A DNA stretch of 64,000 nucleotides from Micromonospora sp. LH3U1 (GTDB lineage: Bacteria; Actinomycetota; Actinomycetes; Mycobacteriales; Micromonosporaceae), in assembly GCF_028475105.1 (NCBI RefSeq), contig NZ_CP116936.1, positions 5,951,501 to 6,015,500 of the forward strand, read 5' to 3'. The translations under genes were made by a program, and so were the position numbers. Positions 43,370 through 52,124 of the stretch are shown here, in pieces. The notes under the pieces are model-generated. The model was not told the DNA's origin. It searched no databases and was given only the letters and a program-made list of their open reading frames with translations. The stretch's first letter is position 1. The number at the start of each line of letters is the position of its first letter.

Positions 43370-44386
43370 CTACGCGGCATTGTCCCGATTGGCCGCGATC
43401 CACACGTCGATCTGCGCCCACCAATCGAAGAGCCAGTCGATACGTTGCTGCCGTCCGGTCGGTACGTCCTCCGGCGGCACCGACCAGAACCGCATCACGA
43501 TCCGCTTGTCCATCGGCAGTTCCCGCCACACGTCCGCGACGGTGAGCATCCGGTCCAGCCCGGTGTGGGCGACGAAGATGACCCCGGCGTCCGGGGCGGC
43601 GTCCAGCGCGGCGAGCATCCCGCCGGGCTGCGGGGCGAGCACGTGGCGCATCCGCTCGGCGCGCAGGGCCATCCGTTCCAGCCCGAGGGAACGCAATCGG
43701 GCAATGGCCCGCAGTCGTCGCTTGGGGGTGAAGTTGCCACCCTCAGGGAAGATCACGAACGCGTCGTTGTCGTCCAGGCCGGCGGCCAGCTGCCCGACCT
43801 GGCGTACCGTCTCCTCGCCGCGCTCCGGCGTCGGCGCGATGAACCGGTTGGGCAGCCGGTTGAGCAGCACGTCGATGGCCGGGTCCCACTGGAGGCTGTC
43901 CTTGAGCACGATCCGCGGCTCCCGGTCGAACCAGTTGACCAGCCCGTGGATCAGGATGAACGAGTCGCCCGGCCCGGCGTGCCGGCAGAGCACCAGCTCG
44001 GGTCGGCCGGGCAGCGCAGTGTCCGGGTCGGTGCCCACCACGTCGATGGACAACCGCAGTGCCCACTGAGCCTGCCAGAACAGCACCCGCAGGAACCAGC
44101 CGGCCAGCACGTAGTGTGCGCGCTGGAAGGCCGGGGACCGGGCCCGCCAGCCGAAGCCGGAGGCGACCCAGAGCAGGAAGAGCGCGAGCAGCGCGGCGGC
44201 ATCCCAGACCAGGTAGAGGCAGCCGATCCAGAGCAGCCGCAGCGGGCGCAACCGGCCCGGGACCAGCGGCGAGGCGGCCGCGGCGAGCAGCGCCCAGACC
44301 GGCAACGTGGTGACCACGACGAACGCGAGCACCACCACGGCGGGGGCGATCAACAACCGACGCAGCCACCTGGGGGGCAGCGGCAT
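43370..44386 (-). CDS. Membrane lysophospholipid acyltransferase (PlsC-like)
   Basis: 338 aa from ATG (MPLPPRWLRRLLIAP). Three to four N-terminal helices precede the acyltransferase domain, which has the HX4D catalytic motif in CRHAGPGDSF, RIVLKDSLQWDP, and the substrate block VIFPEGGNFTPKRR. It probably acylates a lysophospholipid or similar lipid. Its ATG overlaps the TGA of the patatin-like gene by one base, so a deacylating and a reacylating enzyme are produced together: a compact acyl-chain remodelling unit (inference). Confidence 0.9.
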   Translation of the reverse strand: MPLPPRWLRRLLIAPAVVVLAFVVVTTLPVWALLAAAASPLVPGRLRPLRLLWIGCLYLVWDAAALLALFLLWVASGFGWRARSPAFQRAHYVLAGWFLRVLFWQAQWALRLSIDVVGTDPDTALPGRPELVLCRHAGPGDSFILIHGLVNWFDREPRIVLKDSLQWDPAIDVLLNRLPNRFIAPTPERGEETVRQVGQLAAGLDDNDAFVIFPEGGNFTPKRRLRAIARLRSLGLERMALRAERMRHVLAPQPGGMLAALDAAPDAGVIFVAHTGLDRMLTVADVWRELPMDKRIVMRFWSVPPEDVPTGRQQRIDWLFDWWAQIDVWIAANRDNAA

Positions 44387-45228
44387 CACCGCTCCACGTT
44401 GGTGGCGAGGTAGCGCCGGGAGGCGGTGTACGCCCGGCTGATCCGCCGTCCCACCGCCGCCATGTCCCGGTACGCCCATGGGGTGTCGTCGCCGGGGTTC
44501 AGCCCTCCGGTCGGCAGGACGTGCACCTCCACCCCCTCGGGCAGCGCCGCCATCTCCCGGAAGAAGCGGTGCCGGCGGGAGATCTCGAACGCGACCTGCG
44601 CGATCTCCCACGGCCGTCGGGGCGGCGTCAGGTCCCGTTCGATCCGACCCACCTGGAGGACGAAGATCTGGCGGGCGCCGACGGCCACCGCCTCGCCGAT
44701 CGGGATGGAGTTGACGATGCCGCCGTCCACGTAGTGCGCGCCGTTGATCTCCATGGGTGGAAGCAGACCTGGCACCGAGGCCGACGCCAGCACCGCCGGC
44801 ACCACCGGGCCACTGTCGAACCAGTGCTCGGCGGCCCGCTCGATGTGTGCGGCGCAGCAGCGGAACGGCACCCGCAGATCGGCGAAGGTGGTATCCACCC
44901 CCAGCTCGGTCTCCAGCAGGCGGCGCAGCGGCCGGGGTGAGTGCAGGTGTGTGCGGGCGGCGAAACGGCGCAGTTGCCGGGCGACCGAGTCGCCGTACAC
45001 CTCGCTCGCCTCCGGCGAGGCCCAGAGCCGGACCAGCCGGTCGGTCACCGCCTCCGACGGGTCGGCGGCGACCAGCGCGCCGTTCACCGCGCCGATCGAG
45101 GTGCCGAGCACCATGTCGGGTTGGATGCCGGCGCGGAACAGCGCTCGCAACATGCCCACCTCGACCGCGCCGAGCACTCCCCCGCCGCCGAGCACGAATG
45201 CCACCGGTCCCCCCGCCATGCCTCTCAT
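44386..45228 (-). CDS. Patatin-like phospholipase (RssA type)
   Basis: 280 aa from ATG (MRGMAGGPVAFVLGGGGVLG); the second ATG at 45219 is also possible. Oxyanion hole GGGGVLGA, nucleophile Ser in LGTSIGAVNG (GxSxG) and catalytic Asp in YVDGGIVNSIPI (DGG). These define a cytoplasmic patatin-family acyl hydrolase. Coupled to the following acyltransferase gene by a one-base TGATG overlap. Upstream 45229-45384 is the divergent promoter region shared with the Ser/Thr kinase gene. Confidence 0.92.
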   Translation of the reverse strand: MRGMAGGPVAFVLGGGGVLGAVEVGMLRALFRAGIQPDMVLGTSIGAVNGALVAADPSEAVTDRLVRLWASPEASEVYGDSVARQLRRFAARTHLHSPRPLRRLLETELGVDTTFADLRVPFRCCAAHIERAAEHWFDSGPVVPAVLASASVPGLLPPMEINGAHYVDGGIVNSIPIGEAVAVGARQIFVLQVGRIERDLTPPRRPWEIAQVAFEISRRHRFFREMAALPEGVEVHVLPTGGLNPGDDTPWAYRDMAAVGRRISRAYTASRRYLATNVER

Positions 45229-45384
45229 CCTGGCACGGGCCCGCAGCCCGCCGGTCGGCCGCCGTCGGCGGGCGGTAGGCGCACGCCAGGCACCGTCCGT
45301 CGAACGGGTACGGCGACGGCGTTGACAGGCCGGACACATTCGCGCAACCTGATACCGCTCCCACCCCTGAGGCAGGTGCGATCG

Positions 45385-46836
45385 GTGAAGGCAGCACTGC
45401 ATCCGGGCCGGTTGCTGGCCCGCAGATACCGACTTCTCGACCAGATCGGCGCCGGCGGCATGTCAGTGATCTGGCGTTCCCGGGACGAGGTGCTGGACCG
45501 GGTCGTCGCGCTCAAGGTGCTCGCCCCGTCGCTGGCCGCCGACGCGCGATTTCGGGGCATGGTGCGCGATGAGGCCCGGGCCGCCGCCCAGTTGGTGCAC
45601 CCGCACGTGACCTCCGTGCACGACTACGGCGAGACGGTCGCCCCGGACGGCTCGATCACCTCGTTCGTGGTGATGGAGCTGCTCAGCGGCGAGGAGTTGA
45701 AGCTGCGACTCACCGAGGGGCCGTTGCCGTGGGCCGAGGCGGTCCAGGTGGGCGCGCAGGTCGCGGATGCTCTGGCCGCCGCTCACCGGCTCGGCATCGT
45801 GCACCGGGACATCACCCCGGCCAACGTGATGATGACCGGGACGGGTGTCAAGGTGCTCGACTTCGGCATCGCCACCCGGATCGGCGCGCCAGACGAGGAC
45901 GAGGACGGCGAGACCTTCGGCACCCCGGCGTACGTCGCACCGGAACGGCTCGACGGCGCACCGGCCCAGCCGTCCACCGACGTCTACTCGCTCGGCGTAC
46001 TGCTGCACGAGGCGCTGACCGGCCGGGTCCCGTACCCGGCGGACACCTGGGAGCAGCTCAGCGCCGCGCTGGCCAGCGGCCCGCCGCCGACGTTGGCCGA
46101 GCTGCCGGAGCTGCCCCCACCGGTGGCCCGGATCTGCCTGCTCAGCCTCGCCCGGAATCCTGCCGATCGGCCGACCGCCCGGCAGGTGGCCACCGCGCTA
46201 CGCGACCAACTGCTGCCGGCCGATCCTCCGGCCGCGACCATCCGGGTGCCCACCCGGCCCCTGCCGTCACGGCCGGCCGCCGTCCCGGTGGTGGCCAGGG
46301 GGACGGCGGCCGGGTCGGACGAGACGGCGGCCGAGTCGGGCTGGTCCCGACGGCGACTGGCGCTGGTGCTGGTCTCCGCGGTCCTGGCGGTCGGGGCGAC
46401 CCTGGCCGGGGTGGCCCTGCTGCCCGATGAGCAGCCGACACACCGGACGCAGCCCACGGTCGGCCCGGTGCCGACGCCGTCGACCGACCCGCCGCTCTCC
46501 GCGTCGCCCGAGCCGACCGCCGCATCGCCAACGAGGCCGAGCACCAGGTCACCCACCTCGGATCCGGGCACCCTGGTCGAGGCCGCCAACCGGGTCGACG
46601 GGCTGATCGGCGCCGGGCTCAGTGCCGGTGAGATCCGTGTCGACGTTGGTCTCGACCTGCGCAACGAGCTGCGCAACCTGACCGTCGCGGTCAGCTCCGG
46701 CCGCGACGAGGCGGCGCCGCTGGTGGCCCGGCTGCGCGAGAAGGTCGCGGTTCGCCTCGGTGAGGGCGGCATCAGTCCGGCGTACGCGGAGCGGCTCGAC
46801 GCCGCCATCGCCGAGCTGGGTGCGGCCCGGGTCTGA
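45385..46836 (+). CDS. Transmembrane Ser/Thr protein kinase (PknB family)
   Basis: 483 aa from GTG (VKAALHPGRLLARRYRLL). Kinase subdomains in order: glycine loop IGAGGMSVIW, ATP-anchoring Lys in VVALKVL, catalytic loop HRDITPANVMM, DFGIA, and GTPAYVAPERL. The catalytic loop has Thr where most Ser/Thr kinases have Lys (HRDxKPxN), a variant seen in some actinobacterial kinases. A single helix (LALVLVSAVLAVGATLAGVALL, about 323-345) follows, then a Pro/Thr-rich stretch and a helical extracytoplasmic domain (VEAANRVDGLIGAGLSAGEI). No PASTA repeats, so the signal sensed is not evident. Confidence 0.92.
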   Translation: MKAALHPGRLLARRYRLLDQIGAGGMSVIWRSRDEVLDRVVALKVLAPSLAADARFRGMVRDEARAAAQLVHPHVTSVHDYGETVAPDGSITSFVVMELLSGEELKLRLTEGPLPWAEAVQVGAQVADALAAAHRLGIVHRDITPANVMMTGTGVKVLDFGIATRIGAPDEDEDGETFGTPAYVAPERLDGAPAQPSTDVYSLGVLLHEALTGRVPYPADTWEQLSAALASGPPPTLAELPELPPPVARICLLSLARNPADRPTARQVATALRDQLLPADPPAATIRVPTRPLPSRPAAVPVVARGTAAGSDETAAESGWSRRRLALVLVSAVLAVGATLAGVALLPDEQPTHRTQPTVGPVPTPSTDPPLSASPEPTAASPTRPSTRSPTSDPGTLVEAANRVDGLIGAGLSAGEIRVDVGLDLRNELRNLTVAVSSGRDEAAPLVARLREKVAVRLGEGGISPAYAERLDAAIAELGAARV

Positions 46837-46864
46837 CCGGACGGCGACGCCGCGGGTGGGAGCG

Positions 46865-47977
46865 TCAGCGGGCCGACACCCGGGCCGGTTCGCGGATGTC
46901 GTGTCGCCCGGCAGCGAAGCGCCGGTAGACCTCCGCGTAGCCGTACGCCATCCGCTCGACCGAGAAGTTCTCCGCGACGTGTGCCACGCAGTCTTCCGGG
47001 GCGAGCTGCTCGGCAGCGAGCAACGCCGCGGGTAGCTCCTCCGGCCGCTCGCAGACCAGCCCGGTCAGCCCCGGCCGGACCAGCTCCGGCACCGCACCCC
47101 GGTTGAGCGCGACCACCGGTGTGCCGGTCGCCATCGCCTCCAGCATCACCATGCCGAACGGCTCATCCCACTGGATCGGCATGATGAGGCAACGGGCGTC
47201 GACCAGCATCCGTAGGGTCTCCGGGCGGTCGGCGTTGAGCACGACGGTCACGTCATCGTCGACCAGCGGCGCGACGACCTGCTCGTAGTAACGGCGCTCG
47301 GCCGGCTCGTTGCACTTGCCGGCCAGCACCAACGGCAACCCGGCTGCCCGGCACGCCCGGATGGCGACGTCCGGGCCCTTGTCCGGGCTGAACCGGGCCA
47401 ACCACAGCACCGGCCCCGGGCCGGGCTCGGTCTTACGCGGCAGGCCACGGATGTCCAGTGCGTTGTGCACCGTGCCGGCCCAGGGCAGGCCAGTGTTCAG
47501 TCGGCGTTGGGCGTGCGAGATCGCCACCAGAGCGACACCCGAGTCGATGTCGCCGAGCACATCGCCGTACTCCCCCACGGGGTTGCCGTGCACGGTCGTG
47601 ACCGTCGGCACGGCCCGGCGGCCGGCGACCAGCGGGCCGATCGTGGTGTGGTCGTGGATCACGTCGAAGTCGGCCGCCGTGATCAGCCGGTTCACCCGGG
47701 CCAGGTGGGCCAGCTCCGGCAGTGACTCGCCGAGCCGCTCGTACTGGACCTCGGGAACGGTGGAGACGAAGCCGTCGGCGGCGGTGCCGTGTTGGCTGCC
47801 GGCGCCGAACAGGGTCACCGCGTGCCCCTGGCTGGTCAGCGCGTCCACCAGTGCGGCGACGACCTGCTCAAGGCCGCCGTAGCCGGGCGGTGGCACGGAC
47901 AACCAGGGCGGAACCACCATCGCGATACGCAACAACCGCTCTTTCGGGCGGCCCGCAGGCGGATGGTTCACGGCCAC
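46865..47977 (-). CDS. GT4-family glycosyltransferase
   Basis: 370 aa from GTG with GGGGAGGA 5 nt upstream (a second GTG at 47971 is possible). N-terminal acceptor domain with PPPGYGGLEQVVAALVDAL, then the GT-B interdomain region VLWLARFSPDKGPDVAIRA and the C-terminal EPFGMVMLEAMATGTPVVAL block (E-x7-E) with RGAVPELV. Retaining transferase using a nucleotide sugar; acceptor unknown. The closest known group is the actinobacterial/cyanobacterial GT4 set annotated as generic mannosyl- or glucosyltransferases. It lies 100 nt from the BON gene on the same strand. Confidence 0.9.
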   Translation of the reverse strand: MAVNHPPAGRPKERLLRIAMVVPPWLSVPPPGYGGLEQVVAALVDALTSQGHAVTLFGAGSQHGTAADGFVSTVPEVQYERLGESLPELAHLARVNRLITAADFDVIHDHTTIGPLVAGRRAVPTVTTVHGNPVGEYGDVLGDIDSGVALVAISHAQRRLNTGLPWAGTVHNALDIRGLPRKTEPGPGPVLWLARFSPDKGPDVAIRACRAAGLPLVLAGKCNEPAERRYYEQVVAPLVDDDVTVVLNADRPETLRMLVDARCLIMPIQWDEPFGMVMLEAMATGTPVVALNRGAVPELVRPGLTGLVCERPEELPAALLAAEQLAPEDCVAHVAENFSVERMAYGYAEVYRRFAAGRHDIREPARVSAR

Positions 47978-48080
47978 GAGTCCTCCCCGTTGGTCCCCGG
48001 TGCGGCGGCGGCGCCGCCGGTCGACGTGGTCGGCGGCGGGTTCCCTGTGGCGTCCCGGGTAAACCGGACAAGGCGGACGC

Positions 48081-48749
48081 TCACCCGCCGACCAGGAGTT
48101 GGTCGTGAACGACCCGCACCCCCGGCGCGGACCAGGCCACACGCTCGACCTGGTCGCGTTCCCACCAGGAACGGACCACCCCGGCGAGCACCAGGGTGTC
48201 GCCATCAACCTCGACGGTCACCCGCTCGGCGCCGATCGTGCGCAGCAGCGCCCGCTGGACGTCCCGACGCAGCCGTTCAGCGGGTGGCGCCGGTGGTCGT
48301 ACCTCGATCAGGTTGGTGATCCCCCGTACGCCGTCGAGCCGGCGCAACTCCCCCTCGGCGGCGCGCCGTTGCCACCCGAACTCGACCTCACCACGGAGCA
48401 TCAGCCAGCCATTGGCCACGGTCAGGTCCAGCCGCTCGGCAGGCACGAAGCTGTCCCACTCCAGCGCGCGAGAGGCGGCGAGGGCGACCTCGGCGTCGGT
48501 ACGCCCCGGCGTGCCGGGCAGCCGCACCTCGATCTCGTCGGCTACCACGCGTACGCCGCGAACCCGCTGTGCGCACCGGGTCGCGGCCCAACTGCGGGCG
48601 GCGCCGTCCACGAACCCGGTCAGCGTGACCACGCCCTCGTCGACGGTCACGCCGATCTCGTTCGGTTGCAGCCGGGCGTCCCAGGCCAGCTCCGCCAGGA
48701 CGTCGCGTTGGATCCGCTCGTCGTCGCGGACATCCACCACCTCGGTCAT
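48081..48749 (-). CDS. Triple BON-domain protein
   Basis: 222 aa. Three consecutive BON-like repeats can be read: about 13-77 (IGVTVDEGVVTLTGFVDGAA ... IEVRL), 85-150 (LDLTVANGWLMLRGEVEFGW ... IEVRP) and 158-222 (VTVEVDGDTLVLAGVVRSWW ... LLVGG). BON domains bind phospholipid or envelope surfaces and occur in OsmY/Rv0899-like stress proteins. There is no signal peptide, so it is likely cytoplasmic or membrane-associated. Located downstream of the HtrA stress operon but separated from it by a terminator. Confidence 0.9.
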   Translation of the reverse strand: MTEVVDVRDDERIQRDVLAELAWDARLQPNEIGVTVDEGVVTLTGFVDGAARSWAATRCAQRVRGVRVVADEIEVRLPGTPGRTDAEVALAASRALEWDSFVPAERLDLTVANGWLMLRGEVEFGWQRRAAEGELRRLDGVRGITNLIEVRPPAPPAERLRRDVQRALLRTIGAERVTVEVDGDTLVLAGVVRSWWERDQVERVAWSAPGVRVVHDQLLVGG

Positions 48750-48801
48750 GACACCCCCCGGTTTCGGTTACGCGCCCACCGAATTTGTCGGACACACGGG
48801 T

Positions 48802-48836
48802 GACGGCGGTTCACCCGATCCGGGTGAACCGCCGTC
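48802..48836. terminator. Very strong hairpin upstream of the BON gene (16-bp perfect stem, 3-nt loop)
   Basis: GACGGCGGTTCACCCG (48802-48817), ATC, CGGGTGAACCGCCGTC (48821-48836). It may be a second terminator for the HtrA unit or an attenuator/operator in the BON leader, as it lies 53 nt before that ATG. Confidence 0.7.
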
Positions 48837-48848
48837 CGGGCGGAAAAA

Positions 48849-48893
48849 GCGGCGGGTGACGGAGCCGACCCCCTCGGCCCCGCCACCCGCCGC
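48849..48893 (-). terminator. Rho-independent terminator of the HtrA operon
   Basis: GCGGCGGGTG (48849-48858) pairs with CACCCGCCGC (48884-48893). On the minus strand the hairpin is followed at once by CTTTTTCC-type sequence (the plus strand reads GGAAAAAG at 48842-48849), giving the classic stem plus U-run 30 nt after the protease stop. Confidence 0.85.
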
Positions 48894-48922
48894 CAGAGGG
48901 AGGAGGCAGGTTCAGATATCCG

Positions 48923-50505
48923 TCAGGACGTCTCGGCAAGCGTCACGGTTGCCGACTTCTCGACGCCGTTCCGCTTGAACTGCACCTCGACCCGGTCGCC
49001 GACCTTGCCGGCCTGCACCGCGCCGACCAGGTCGTCAGAATCGTTGATCGGCTTGTCACCGAACCGGGTGACGACGTCGCCACGCTGGAGGCCGGCCTTC
49101 TCGGCCGCGCTGCCCGTGGTGACCGACGCGACGAGCGCCCCGCCGCCCTCGGCCTGGTTGACGCCCACCCCGAGCGACGGGTGGCTGACCTTCTCGCCGC
49201 GCTGGAGCTTGTCCGCGACGTCCTTGGCCTTGTTGCTGGGGATGGCGAACCCGACGCCGATGTTGCCGGTGCTCTGCCCGGAGGTCGCGATGGCGGTGTT
49301 GATGCCGATCACCTCGCCCCGGGTGTTGACCAGCGCGCCGCCGGAGTTGCCGGGGTTGATCGGTGCGTCGGTCTGGAGCAGACCGGAGATCGAGCTGACG
49401 GGCTGGCTCTGCTGGGTCGGGTCCTGCTGCTGGCCCTCGCCGGCCCGGATGGTGCGGTCCCGGGCGCTGAGGATGCCCGAGGTCACCGACCCCTGCAGGC
49501 CGAGCGGGCTGCCCAGGGCGAGCACCTGGTCGCCGACCTGCATGGCGTCGCTGTCGCCGAGTTTGGCCGGCTTGAGGTCGCTCACCCCGTTGGCCTTGAC
49601 CACGGCCAGGTCGGTCTTCGGGTCAGTACCGATGATCTTCGCGTCGGCGGTCTTGCCGTCGGCGAAGACCACCCGCACGACGTCGCCAGCGGCGGAGGCG
49701 ACGACGTGGTTGTTGGTCAGCACGTACCCGTCGGCGCTGAGCACCACCCCGGAACCCTCACCGCTGTCGGTGGTGATCGAGACGACGCTGTCCTGCACGG
49801 ACGCGGCGATCTTCGGCAGGTCGGCGCCGTCGATCACCGGGGCCGCGGAGTAGGTGCGGGTGATACCGCCGCCGCCGTCACCGTCGATGGCGAGCGCGAG
49901 CGCTCCGCCGGCCACTCCGGAACCGAGCATCAGGGCGAACACCGCGACGCCGGCGCCGGCGAACTTGGCGATCCGACCCGGCCGGGGGCCGCTGCCGGGC
50001 GGCGCGACCTGCGGGCCCCACCGCGGAACCGGCTGACCCGGGTGCTGGGCGTGCTGCCCGGGGTGCTGGGCGTGCTGCTGGTGCGGCGGGTACGCCATAC
50101 CCGGCTGCCCCCCGCCAGCCCAGCCGGACTGCTGACCCGCTTGCCAGTGGGCACCGGGGTACTGGCCGGCGGTCGGCTGCGGGTAGCCGGGCTGGCCGGC
50201 TGCCGGGTAGCCGGAGACCGGGTACGGCGGTGCGGAAGGGGTGGCGGCCGGGGCTCGTACCCGGTCGGCTGGGCGGCGGCCGGCGGCGCGCTGGCCGGCT
50301 GCCCGGCGTACGCGGCGGGGGCGGCCGGTGTGGCGGGCGTGAAGGCAGTGGTCTCCGAGTCACCGGTGGTCGACACGACCGGGACGGGAGTGGTCGGGGA
50401 GTCGGACTGCGCGCGCTCGTCGCGCGGCAGCTCGGCGGTGGGGTGCGACGGCTCGGCGTCGGTGGGGGCCGGCCGGCGCTGCGGGTCGGACTCGAACTCG
50501 GTCAT
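48923..50505 (-). CDS. HtrA/PepD-type membrane-anchored serine protease with PDZ domain; single-base frameshift in the N-terminal region
   Basis: The intact part (48923-50098, MAYPPHQQHAQHPG...) has a transmembrane helix (FAGAGVAVFALMLGSGVAGG), a trypsin-like domain with catalytic His in LTNNHVVA, Asp in TDLAVVKANG and Ser in PINPGNSGGALV, and a C-terminal PDZ domain (GDVVTRFGDKPINDSDDLVG). The natural start appears to be MTEFESDPQRRPAPTDAEPS at 50505 in another frame; that frame and the protease frame join smoothly (TGYEP-PAATPSAPPYPVSGY) if one G is added to the GGGG run at 50250-50253. Upstream lie the sensor kinase and response regulator, the MprA-MprB-PepD order of mycobacteria. Envelope protein quality control is inferred. 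Confidence 0.88.
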
Positions 50506-50567
50506 GGCACTACCTTCTCCCCTGGCACTGCGATCAAGCTGGAACCGTCCTGGAAGTTCCCTGAAAG

Positions 50568-52124
50568 TCAGTCGCCCACTCCGTCGACCTGTGGCAGCAG
50601 CGGCAGCCGGACCCGGAAGGTGGCCCCACCGCCGGGCGTCTCGGCCACCTCGACCGAGCCGTGGTGGGCGGCGACCAACGCCGCCACGATCGCCAGGCCG
50701 AGGCCGGTGCCGGTGTTGCTGTCGGCCCGCCGCGTGCGCGCCGCGTCGGCCCGGTAGAACCGCTCGAAAACCCGTTCCGCCTGCTCCGGCGAGAGGCCTG
50801 GGCCGGTGTCGGCCACCTCCACGACGGCGAGGTCCCCCGGTTCGGCACGCAGCCGTACCCGGATCTCGGCGTCCGGCGGGGTGTGGGTCAGCGCGTTGGT
50901 GACCAGGTTGCCGATCACCTGACGCAGCCGCGCGTCGTCGGCCGAGACGACGAGCGGGCCCGATTCAGGCTCGATCTCCAGCTCGATCCGCCGATCCGGA
51001 GCCATCGCTCGGGCGGCGTGCACGGCGTCGGAGGCGAGCACCGGCAACTCCACCGGAGTCAGCGAGAGCGGCCGTTCCCGGTCCAGGCGGGCGAGCAGCA
51101 GCAGGTCCTCCACCAGCAGCCCCATCCGGGCCGCCTCGTCCTCGATCCGGCGCAGCAGGCCGGCGGTCTGCTCCGGCGCACGGGCCGCGCCCTGCCGGTA
51201 CAGCTCGGCGAAGCCGCGGATGGTGGTCAGCGGGGTCCGCAGCTCGTGCGAGGCGTCGGCGACGAACTGCCGCATCCGCTCCTCCGAGCGGATGGCCCGC
51301 GCCTCGGACGCCTGAGCGGCGACGGCGGCGTCCCGGGCAGCACTCTCCGCCCAGCGCGCCGCGGTCTCCGAGGCGGCTCGGGCGGTGAACGCCGCTTCGA
51401 TCTGGGTGAGCATCGCGTTCAACGCACGCGAGAGTCGGCCCAGCTCAGAGGTCGGATATTCCTGCCCCTGCTCCGGGTCGGGCACCCGGCGGGTCAGGTC
51501 CCCGCCTGCGATGGCGGCAGCGGTCTGTTCCATCTCGACGAGGGGCTTGAGGCTGGTCCGGACGATCGCCGCGCCCACCGAGGCCAGCATGATCAGCACG
51601 GCGCCGCCGACCAGGAGGTCGATCCAGACGAGCTGCTTCACCGCCCGATCCACGTCGGTCAGCGGCTGCCCCACGGCGAGTACCGAGCCATCACGCTGGG
51701 GGGCGTAGTACACGCGCCACCGGGTGTAGCCGTCGTGGGATGCGACGGTCTGCGGCTCGCCCTCCTCCGCCTCGAAGCCCGCGCGGCTGGTGGGGAACGT
51801 GGGCAGCTGGTCGAGGTCGAGACTGCGCTCGTCGTATTTGGGGGCGTACACCTGCTGCTCGTCGGCCACGATCACGACGTAGTCGCTGGGCAGCATCGCG
51901 TTGACCTCACCGCTGCGCAGCTTCGGGAGCAGCTGGCCGAGACCCTGCGCGGTCGACCTGATCTGGCCGTCCACCTGGCCCTCCAGGTAGTTGCGCAGGA
52001 AGTAAGCGGTCAGCGAGCTGATCACCAGCAGCGCGACGGCGACCAACGCCAGCACCGAGGTGACCAGCTTGACCCGCAGCGGAACGCTGCGTACCCGTCC
52101 CTTCGCCTGCTGGACCGCGTTCAC
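50568..52124 (-). CDS. Two-component sensor histidine kinase (MprB-like)
   Basis: 518 aa. TM1 (VKLVTSVLALVAVALLVISSL, about 18-40), an extracytoplasmic sensor region of about 125 residues, TM2 (WIDLLVGGAVLIMLASVGAA), and a HAMP linker with a long coiled-coil containing an Ala-rich stretch. The phospho-acceptor H-box DASHELRTPLTTIRGFAELY follows, then N, G1 (DTGPGLS) and G2 (GTGLGLAIV) boxes. The gene overlaps its response regulator by 4 nt. Position before an HtrA gene suggests envelope-stress sensing, as for MprB. Confidence 0.93.
   Translation of the reverse strand: MNAVQQAKGRVRSVPLRVKLVTSVLALVAVALLVISSLTAYFLRNYLEGQVDGQIRSTAQGLGQLLPKLRSGEVNAMLPSDYVVIVADEQQVYAPKYDERSLDLDQLPTFPTSRAGFEAEEGEPQTVASHDGYTRWRVYYAPQRDGSVLAVGQPLTDVDRAVKQLVWIDLLVGGAVLIMLASVGAAIVRTSLKPLVEMEQTAAAIAGGDLTRRVPDPEQGQEYPTSELGRLSRALNAMLTQIEAAFTARAASETAARWAESAARDAAVAAQASEARAIRSEERMRQFVADASHELRTPLTTIRGFAELYRQGAARAPEQTAGLLRRIEDEAARMGLLVEDLLLLARLDRERPLSLTPVELPVLASDAVHAARAMAPDRRIELEIEPESGPLVVSADDARLRQVIGNLVTNALTHTPPDAEIRVRLRAEPGDLAVVEVADTGPGLSPEQAERVFERFYRADAARTRRADSNTGTGLGLAIVAALVAAHHGSVEVAETPGGGATFRVRLPLLPQVDGVGD

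Noticed and set aside
39944..44413. Very long plus-strand open frame (1489 codons) opposite the SCO7613-type gene, cutA and the acyltransferase
   Set aside because: Its translation is Arg/Gly/Pro/His-rich with no motif. It is the antisense image of GC-rich coding sequence; the minus strand has clear proteins.
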